DNA of 64,000 bases from Lachnospiraceae bacterium XBD2001 (lineage in GTDB: Bacteria > Bacillota > Clostridia > Lachnospirales > Lachnospiraceae), in contig FPAN01000003.1 in the NCBI GenBank assembly GCA_900116395.1, forward strand, positions 124,001 through 188,000, in the 5' to 3' direction. The notes beneath the pieces are model-generated. The model saw nothing but the letters and a program-made list of their open reading frames with translations, was not told the origin of the DNA and ran no database searches. Position numbers and translations under genes: made by a program. Positions 57,999-64,000 of this stretch are shown one piece after another (the stretch's first letter is position 1; each line of letters starts with the position of its first letter).

Positions 57999-59102
57999 AT
58001 GAAAAATTGGAAACGCATTGCAAGTGCAATCTTAGTTGGGGCACTGTCTTTTAGCATGGTTGCATGCGGTAACAAGGCAGCGGAAGAGGCACCTGCAGAG
58101 GAACAGACGGATGATGTAGAAGCCAATGTTCCTGAAGAATTGGAGGATACCGGTTTTTATAGCGTATTGACCGGACTTCCGGTGGAGACCGAGGAGGAGA
58201 CACATCTTCGTCCGGTTGCCATTATGACAGAGAATACCAAGGTTGCTCTGCCACAGTACGGTCTGAACCAGGCCGGTGTTCTGTATGAGTGCCCGGTAGA
58301 AGGCGGAATCACCCGTATGATGGCCATCTACGACCAGAAGACTGCTTTCTCTTTGAAGCAGATTGGTAACGTTCGTAGTTGTCGTCCTTACTATGCATTC
58401 ATTGCATCTGAGTATGATGCAATCTATGTTCATTTCGGACAGAGTATTCAGGGCCTGACTCTGTTAGAGACCGGTATTGTAGATAACTTAAGCGGTTTGG
58501 ACGGCTCCGTTAGCGAGACCGTATTCTTCCGTACTTCCGATAAGAGTGCACCACACAATGCATATGCATCCGGTGAAGGTATCGAGAAGGGTATGGAGAA
58601 GAAGGGGTATCGTTCTGTTTACAACAGCGATTACAACGGATACTTTAAGTTCGCTAAGGAAGAGAATACTTTAGAGAACGGCAAGGACTGTGCTGTGATT
58701 GAACCTTACTTCTTGGATAACAGCCCATACTTCATCTACAATGAAGAGACCGGTTTGTATGAGCGTTATGAGTTTGGTAAGCCACAGGTAGACGCAATCG
58801 ACGGCGAGCAGGTTGCAGTGAAGAATGTGATCTTCAAGAACTGCCCAAGCTCTATCTATGACGGAACTCAGTATTTGAACATTCCGGTAGACGGATCCGG
58901 CGAAGGCAAGTACTTCACCAACGGTAAGATGATTGATATTACTTGGGAGAAGGAATCTGAGTCTGCAGTGACTCATTACTTCGACAAGTCCGGCAACGAG
59001 ATCGAGATCAACCCTGGTCAGACTTGGGTTTGCGTCATCGAGAACCAGTATGCGGAAGACAACAATTTTTATGCAACAGTAGACGAGTTTAAGAAGAACT
59101 AA
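57999..59102 (+). CDS. DUF3048 domain lipoprotein (YerB-like)
   Basis: The 367-aa protein has a lipoprotein signal (MKNWKRIASAILVGALSFSM, lipidated Cys in MVACGN) and an acidic linker, then the DUF3048 family domains: HLRPVAIMTENTKVALPQYGL and ITRMMAIYDQK in the first part, RSCRPYYAFIASEYDAIYVHFGQS near residue 126, and a C-terminal domain with DITWEKESESAVTHYFD and NPGQTWVCVIE. The family resembles Bacillus YerB; its function is not established. It is surface exposed. It starts 2 bases after ybeY, behind AAGGAGG inside the ybeY end. Confidence 0.92.
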   Translation: MKNWKRIASAILVGALSFSMVACGNKAAEEAPAEEQTDDVEANVPEELEDTGFYSVLTGLPVETEEETHLRPVAIMTENTKVALPQYGLNQAGVLYECPVEGGITRMMAIYDQKTAFSLKQIGNVRSCRPYYAFIASEYDAIYVHFGQSIQGLTLLETGIVDNLSGLDGSVSETVFFRTSDKSAPHNAYASGEGIEKGMEKKGYRSVYNSDYNGYFKFAKEENTLENGKDCAVIEPYFLDNSPYFIYNEETGLYERYEFGKPQVDAIDGEQVAVKNVIFKNCPSSIYDGTQYLNIPVDGSGEGKYFTNGKMIDITWEKESESAVTHYFDKSGNEIEINPGQTWVCVIENQYAEDNNFYATVDEFKKN

Positions 59103-59111
59103 TACAAGATT

Positions 59112-60767
59112 ATGAGTCAAAAGAAAAGAAGCGATTCCAATTTCATGATGCAGGGATCTATCCTGGCCATTGCTTCGATTATCAGTCGTGTGATCGGGCT
59201 GTTATACCGCGCACCTTTAACGGATATCATCGGCAAGACCGGTAATGATTTCTATGGAACCGCCTATGAAGTGTACAACATCATATTGATTATTTCATCC
59301 TACAGTATTCCACTGGCCGTTTCGAAGCTGGTGGCAACCCGTATGGCAGATAAAGAGTATAAGAATGCGTGGCGCGTATTTAAAGGCGCCATGCTCTTTG
59401 CGTTCATCAGCGGCGGTATTGCCATGGCTGTGGTACTGGTAGGTGCGGATTTTTTCTGCGGGAATATTCTGCAGACCCCGCTGTCTGCGTTGGCACTTCG
59501 CATTTTGGCTCCGGTGCTTCTAATTGTAGCAATTGTCGGTGTCATGCGAGGATTCTTCCAGGGTCTTCATACCATGGTGCCGAGTGCATTTTCACAGATT
59601 GTGGAACAGATTTTTAACGCAGTGGTAAGTGTCGTTGCTGCGTATTATCTGTTTTCTTACGGTGCGAAGGTAGGCGCTGTGTTGGGAGATTCCAAGCGAA
59701 TCGCTGCAGCTTACGGCGCTGCCGGAGGTACCATTGGTACAGCAGTGGGCGCAGTTGTCGCACTGTTGTTTATGACGTTCATGGTCTTGGTATATCGCCG
59801 GGTCATGAAGAAAAAAATGCGACGGGATAAGCATCGGAATACTGAGAGCTATCTCTCCATTATGAAGATTTTGGTTATGACCATTGTGCCGGTATTGTTA
59901 TCTACGACCTTGTACAATGTCAGCGCCATTATCGATCAGGGTATTTTTAAGAATATCGTCAATATCCAAGGATATGACAAACATCAAATCTCCGAGTGGT
60001 GGGGCGTGTTTGCGGGACAGTATATCGTTCTTATCAATGTCCCGATTTCCATTGCTTCCGCAATGGCTGCCTCTTGTGTACCTTCTATGGCTGCGGCTTA
60101 TCAGGAAGGCAATGAGATGATGATGCAACGAAGAATTCGCTTAGCTACACGGTTTATTATGTTAATTGCATTCCCATGTACCGTGGGTATGGCAGTCTTA
60201 GGCGGTCCGATCATGCAGTTATTGTTTAAGGATACGGATCCGACCAGTGCCTATATGATGCAGATCGGTGCGTTGCCGATTATTTTCTTCTCCTGGTCAA
60301 CCTTATCCAACGGTTTGCTCCAGGGAATCGATCGGATGAAGGTGCCGGTAAGGAATGCAGGAATTGCATTGGTGGCACAGATTGTGTTCTTGGTTGCGGC
60401 TTTGGAGATTTTCCATTTGAATATTTATGCAGTTGTATTGGCCAACGCTTTTTACGGTCTGATGATGGCCATCCTGAATCATATGGCATTGCGTCGTTAC
60501 AGCGGAACCACACTGGATCCGGTGAAGACCTTCCTTATTCCATGTGGTGCATCCCTTGGAATGGGCCTGATTGTATGGCTGGCTTATAAGGGCGTGATGC
60601 TCGTACTTTCCAGCAATACCGTTGCAACCATTCTTTCCATTCTGGTAGGAATGTTCGTGTACTTTGTACTGATGATTCTGATGCACGGTATTACCGAAAG
60701 TGAGCTTCGTACCTTGCCGAAGGGCGTGGTACTGATTCGCATTGCCAAGAAGCTGCATTTGATGTAA
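59112..60767 (+). CDS. SpoVB/MurJ-like flippase of the MATE/MOP superfamily
   Basis: The 551-aa protein has about 14 membrane helices and belongs to the polysaccharide biosynthesis (PST, SpoVB-like) branch of the MOP exporter superfamily, which flips lipid-linked sugar or peptidoglycan precursors. The N-terminal MMQGSILAIASIISRVIGLLYR and GMRGFFQGLHTMVPSAFSQIVEQ (near residue 138) match that family. A basic cytoplasmic loop (KKKMRRDKHRN) lies near residue 232. SpoVB suggests cortex or wall synthesis, but the substrate is not shown. It follows the DUF3048 gene by 9 bases with no clear binding site. Confidence 0.9.
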   Translation: MSQKKRSDSNFMMQGSILAIASIISRVIGLLYRAPLTDIIGKTGNDFYGTAYEVYNIILIISSYSIPLAVSKLVATRMADKEYKNAWRVFKGAMLFAFISGGIAMAVVLVGADFFCGNILQTPLSALALRILAPVLLIVAIVGVMRGFFQGLHTMVPSAFSQIVEQIFNAVVSVVAAYYLFSYGAKVGAVLGDSKRIAAAYGAAGGTIGTAVGAVVALLFMTFMVLVYRRVMKKKMRRDKHRNTESYLSIMKILVMTIVPVLLSTTLYNVSAIIDQGIFKNIVNIQGYDKHQISEWWGVFAGQYIVLINVPISIASAMAASCVPSMAAAYQEGNEMMMQRRIRLATRFIMLIAFPCTVGMAVLGGPIMQLLFKDTDPTSAYMMQIGALPIIFFSWSTLSNGLLQGIDRMKVPVRNAGIALVAQIVFLVAALEIFHLNIYAVVLANAFYGLMMAILNHMALRRYSGTTLDPVKTFLIPCGASLGMGLIVWLAYKGVMLVLSSNTVATILSILVGMFVYFVLMILMHGITESELRTLPKGVVLIRIAKKLHLM

Positions 60768-60785
60768 TAAGGAGTGATGGTATTT

Positions 60786-61988
60786 ATGAGTGGAACCATT
60801 GCAATTGTTGGTGCCGGCGCTTCCGGTTGTATGGCGGCCATCAGCGCAGCCAGGACGAATCCGAAGGCACAGATTCTTCTGTTGGATGGCAACGAAGAAA
60901 TCGGACGCAAAATATTGGCTACCGGAAACGGTAGATGCAATTATACGAATGAATACCAATCACCGGACTGTTATCATAGTGATGATATAGCGTTTGTGGA
61001 ACGCGCTTTTTCGGATTTCGGAAAAGACGAAACCATTACGTTTTTCCGTGAGCTTGGTGTGATTCCTTACTGTAAAAACGGTTATTATTATCCCATGTCC
61101 CGGCAGGCCCTATCCATTCGTCATTGTCTGGAGCGGGAACTACAACGACTTGGCGTTACCGTATGCCTTCAGACCCGTGTCATCGGTGTAGAGGCGAAGG
61201 ATGCCGGTTATGTGATTCATTGTATGGAACGGGATATCAGAGCGGATAAAGTGATTCTATGTACCGGCGGCAAAGCGGCTCCGGATACGGGAAGTGACGG
61301 CAGCGGATATTCCTTTGCGAAGCGATTGGGGCATGAGGTGATTGCTCCGAATCCGGCGTTGGTGCCTCTTGTTTGCAGGCAGCATCCATTGAAGGCAGCG
61401 GCCGGGGTCCGGGTGAATGCATCGGTTTGTACCACCGATGGCACAGGTCATACTTACGCCGATATCGGTGAAGTTCAGATTACCAAGCAGGGAATCTCCG
61501 GTATACCGGTATTTCAAATCAGCCATGTGGTAGCAAAACGTCTTGCAGACAAGCAACCGGCAGAGGTTGTGGTGGATTTCTGGCCAACCGCATCCGCCTC
61601 GGAGATTCTTTCTTTTGTCAAAGAGCAAAAGGCCTCCGGTCGAGTGACGGCGCTGGATATATTTAACGGAATTTTCCCACATCCGCTGATTCAGGCATTG
61701 TTTGCGGATGATTTTCGTTCCCTGGGAGAAGATGCCCTGGTGGAACGCATCAAGGATGTACGGCTTGTTATTTCCCAGACCATGGGATTTGGCGCTGCCC
61801 AAACCTCCGCCGGCGGGGTATCCTTACGGCAGTTGTCGGATATTACGATGGAATCATCGTTACATCAGGGGCTCTTTTTTGCAGGAGAAGTATTGCATGT
61901 GGATGGTATCTGTGGAGGATATAATCTGCAATGGGCGTGGACAAGCGGGTATCTTGCCGGCCGCAGTGCAGCACAGGAGCTTTTATGA
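60786..61988 (+). CDS. FAD/NAD(P)-binding protein, HI0933-like
   Basis: The 400-aa protein is a HI0933/YhiN-type flavoprotein of unknown reaction. It has IAIVGAGASGCMAAISAA (FAD motif), GNEEIGRKILATGNGRCNYTN near residue 38, the family stretch ILCTGGKAAPDTGSDGSGYSFAK near 157 and a C-terminal FFAGEVLHVDGICGGYNLQWAWTSG. Three starts are in frame: GTG 60774, ATG 60777 and ATG 60786. AAGGAG (60769-60774) overlaps the first and is 2 bases from the second, so 60786, 11 bases away, is my choice but is uncertain. Its stop overlaps the next start (ATGA). Confidence 0.88.
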   Translation: MSGTIAIVGAGASGCMAAISAARTNPKAQILLLDGNEEIGRKILATGNGRCNYTNEYQSPDCYHSDDIAFVERAFSDFGKDETITFFRELGVIPYCKNGYYYPMSRQALSIRHCLERELQRLGVTVCLQTRVIGVEAKDAGYVIHCMERDIRADKVILCTGGKAAPDTGSDGSGYSFAKRLGHEVIAPNPALVPLVCRQHPLKAAAGVRVNASVCTTDGTGHTYADIGEVQITKQGISGIPVFQISHVVAKRLADKQPAEVVVDFWPTASASEILSFVKEQKASGRVTALDIFNGIFPHPLIQALFADDFRSLGEDALVERIKDVRLVISQTMGFGAAQTSAGGVSLRQLSDITMESSLHQGLFFAGEVLHVDGICGGYNLQWAWTSGYLAGRSAAQELL

Positions 61989-63571
61989 TTCAAATATCAC
62001 AATTCAAAATCTCTGTGGAAGAGGATTCCATGGAGACAATTCAACAAAAACTTGCACATATGTGTGGCGTTGCAACCTCGGAGCTTTCGGATATTACCAT
62101 CCTGAAGCGTTCGGTGGACGCCCGTAAAAAGCCGGAGGTCTGGATGGTATATGCTCTGGCTTTTTTGGCTGGAAAAAAAGAGGGCGAAATCTTAAAGCGT
62201 TTGCAAAAAAGAAAAGTCAATTGCAGTCGGTATGAGAAGCCAAGCTTTCATCTGCCGAAGGCCAAAGGTCCGATGCATCCGGTGGTGATTGGCGCGGGAC
62301 CGGCGGGATTGTTTGCCGCCTATGCCTTTGCCAATGCCGGATTAGAACCGATCTTACTGGAGCGAGGGGAAACGGTGGAGCAGCGTAAGCAGGACGTGCT
62401 TCGCTTCTGGGAAGAAGGAGTGTTGGCACCAGATTCCAATGTTCAGTTCGGTGAAGGCGGCGCCGGTACGTTTTCTGACGGCAAGTTAAATACCGTGGTG
62501 AAGGATAAGTTCGGCCGGAATCATTTTGTTTTGGATACCTTTGTCAAATACGGTGCGCCGGATCAAATCCGCTTTGATGCCAAGCCGCATATCGGTACGG
62601 ACGTGTTGATGGATGTGGTGAAGGGCATGCGTGAGGAGATCCTTCGCCTAGGTGGAGAAGTACGGTTTCGCACCAAGGTCACCGGATTTGATATCGAGGG
62701 AGATCGGCTGCAGGCGGTTTGCCTGGCGGGCGGTACGAAGATTCCTTGTTCTCATGCGGTGCTTGCCATTGGACATTCTGCAAGAGATACTTTTTTGGCT
62801 TTACATTCCCAGGGCATTCTGATGCAGGCCAAGGAATTTGCCGTTGGATTTCGTGTGGAGCATCCACAGGAATTTATCAATATTCATCAGTACGGAACAC
62901 GTTATGCTTCGGTGTTACCGCCGGCTCCTTATAAGCTGGCCACCACCTTGGATAACGGTCGTGGTGTCTATTCCTTTTGCATGTGCCCCGGCGGTTATGT
63001 GGTAAATGCGTCCTCGGAAGAGAAGCGTCTGGCAGTCAATGGTATGAGCTATTCCAAGCGTGATGCCGGGAATGCAAACAGTGCCATCATTGTATCTGTC
63101 GGTTCCGGTGAATATGATATGAGAGATCCCCTTGGAGCCATTGCGTTCCAGCGAAGCATTGAAGAGAAGGCCTATGCACTTGGCAAGGGAAAAATCCCTC
63201 AGCAGTTATTTGCCGACTTCAAAGAGAATCGGGCAAGTACCACCTACGGAAGCTTTTCTTCCTGGAACAAAGGCGGAGCGAATTTTGCGAATTTGCGTGG
63301 AATTTTTTCGGAAGAAATCAACGAATCCTTCTTGCGGGGCATGGAGTTTTTCGACCGCAAGATGAGTGGATATGCCAGAGAAGATGCGATTCTCTCCGGT
63401 GTGGAGTCCAGGACTTCCTCGCCGGTACGCATACCAAGAGATGAGTTTTTTGAGAGTAATATCAAAGGCCTTTATCCTTGCGGTGAAGGCGCAGGTTATG
63501 CCGGCGGAATTACTTCTGCGGCAATGGACGGCTTGAAGGTTGCCCAAGCGATTATGGCAACGGAAGACTAA
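61985..63571 (+). CDS. FAD-dependent protein (COG2509-like)
   Basis: The 528-aa protein has about 95 residues of N-terminal domain (two short repeats with TILKRSVDARKKPE), then FAD binding VVIGAGPAGLFAAYAFANAG near residue 99, FGEGGAGTFSDGKLNT near 153, SYSKRD and SAIIVSVGSGEYD in the middle and LYPCGEGAGYAGGITSAAMDGLK at the end. It belongs to a widespread flavoprotein family whose substrate I do not know. The ATG overlaps the HI0933-like stop, so the two flavoproteins are probably made together. A longer reading frame to 61931 lies inside the previous gene. mutS follows 20 bases later. Confidence 0.9.
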   Translation: MIQISQFKISVEEDSMETIQQKLAHMCGVATSELSDITILKRSVDARKKPEVWMVYALAFLAGKKEGEILKRLQKRKVNCSRYEKPSFHLPKAKGPMHPVVIGAGPAGLFAAYAFANAGLEPILLERGETVEQRKQDVLRFWEEGVLAPDSNVQFGEGGAGTFSDGKLNTVVKDKFGRNHFVLDTFVKYGAPDQIRFDAKPHIGTDVLMDVVKGMREEILRLGGEVRFRTKVTGFDIEGDRLQAVCLAGGTKIPCSHAVLAIGHSARDTFLALHSQGILMQAKEFAVGFRVEHPQEFINIHQYGTRYASVLPPAPYKLATTLDNGRGVYSFCMCPGGYVVNASSEEKRLAVNGMSYSKRDAGNANSAIIVSVGSGEYDMRDPLGAIAFQRSIEEKAYALGKGKIPQQLFADFKENRASTTYGSFSSWNKGGANFANLRGIFSEEINESFLRGMEFFDRKMSGYAREDAILSGVESRTSSPVRIPRDEFFESNIKGLYPCGEGAGYAGGITSAAMDGLKVAQAIMATED

Positions 63572-63591
63572 GATAAGGAAGACGAAGAGAC

Positions 63592-64000
63592 ATGGGTGAA
63601 TTTACACCAATGATGCAACATTATCTGGACACCAAGGCGCAGTACAAGGATTGTATCCTTTTTTACCGACTGGGTGATTTCTATGAGATGTTTTTTGACG
63701 ATGCCAAAACGGTATCCAGAGAATTGGAATTAACATTAACCGGTAAGGCTTGTGGTATGGAAGAGCGGGCACCGATGTGCGGCGTGCCGTTTCATGCGGT
63801 AGATACGTATCTGACCCGACTGGTAGCAAAAGGCTATAAGGTTGCTATTTGTGAGCAGGTAGAAGATCCGAAGGAAGCCAAGGGTATGGTGAAGCGGGAA
63901 GTGGTTCGTATTGTGACACCGGGTACGAATCTGGATACCGGCTCTTTGGATGAGACTAAGAATAATTATCTGATGAGCGTGGATTTTTCACAGGATACCT
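63592..64000 (+). CDS. mutS: DNA mismatch repair protein MutS, 3' truncated by the window
   Basis: MutS recognises mismatched bases and recruits MutL. Only the first 136 codons are present: [28 protein letters not shown] with the mismatch-wedging F-x-E motif in GDFYEMF (about residues 30-36), then [32 protein letters not shown] and IVTPGT, the domain I and connector signatures. An alternative start is Met 63610. The frame is open to the window end, so it is a real gene truncated by the window. Confidence 0.95.
   Translation, partial: MGEFTPMMQHYLDTKAQYKDCILFYRLGDFYEMFFDDAKTVSRELELTLTGKACGMEERAPMCGVPFHAVDTYLTRLVAKGYKVAICEQVEDPKEAKGMVKREVVRIVTPGTNLDTGSLDETKNNYLMSVDFSQDT

Overview
The window is one 64 kb stretch of ordinary chromosome from an anaerobic, low-to-mid GC Firmicute, most likely Lachnospiraceae or a close clostridial relative. 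The basis is family-level: a CIRCE-controlled groESL pair, a T-box in front of thrS, a Rex redox repressor with its own operator, an SpoVB-like flippase, a eukaryotic-type NADP isocitrate dehydrogenase, clostridial GDH, formate-THF ligase, DUF1667 and DUF3048 proteins, and canonical TTGACA/TATAAT promoters with T-rich intrinsic terminators. The species is not identifiable by reading alone. I see no IS element, prophage, CRISPR array, rRNA or tRNA. Almost every gene is on the + strand; only a 69-aa membrane protein (11.6-11.8 kb) and aroA-tyrA (30.4-32.8 kb) run the other way.

Layout. 0-4 kb: 3' part of a ParC-like topoisomerase subunit, a CPBP membrane protease and a DUF2974 hydrolase-like protein. 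4-8.4 kb: CIRCE-groES-groEL, a DegV/FakB protein, purA. 8.5-12.5 kb: an ABC exporter (ATPase plus a permease fused to a GldG-type domain), a convergent tiny membrane protein, and a SEC-C protein read from a divergent promoter pair. 12.5-19.1 kb: T-box-thrS, a Sel1-repeat lipoprotein, a CapA-like lipoprotein, gpmI. 19.2-23 kb: purC-purF-purB. 23-24.6 kb: gdhA behind a candidate attenuator. 24.6-30.4 kb: a glycerol operon (glpK, glpF, a GlpA-like FAD enzyme, a second FAD enzyme, DUF1667) behind another candidate attenuator. 30.4-32.8 kb: aroA and tyrA on the minus strand. 33-37.5 kb: an EF-G paralogue abutting a membrane GGDEF-EAL protein. 37.6-43.3 kb: leuS, icd, an ABC-F ATPase. 43.3-47.9 kb: rex, an unknown coiled-coil protein, a CorC-like CBS protein, yebC, glgA. 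48-64 kb: a long collinear run of ftsK, fhs, a zinc-ribbon/TPR protein, rlmH, pyrimidine phosphorylase, phoH-like, a degenerate PgpH-like protein, ybeY, a DUF3048 lipoprotein, an SpoVB-like flippase, two FAD proteins and the 5' end of mutS.

The most unusual signals are regulatory. Two membrane-protein genes (2105 and 35142) start on or directly after the upstream stop codon and carry a textbook intrinsic terminator inside their first 45 codons, so expression may depend on coupled translation. gdhA and glpK have a strong terminator hairpin in the space in front of the gene. Two divergent genes share one -35 heptamer. Several proteins are degenerate family members: an HD-domain protein without its HD pair, a GGDQF cyclase domain, an EF-G with no NKxD motif and a LeuRS with altered KMSKS and editing motifs.
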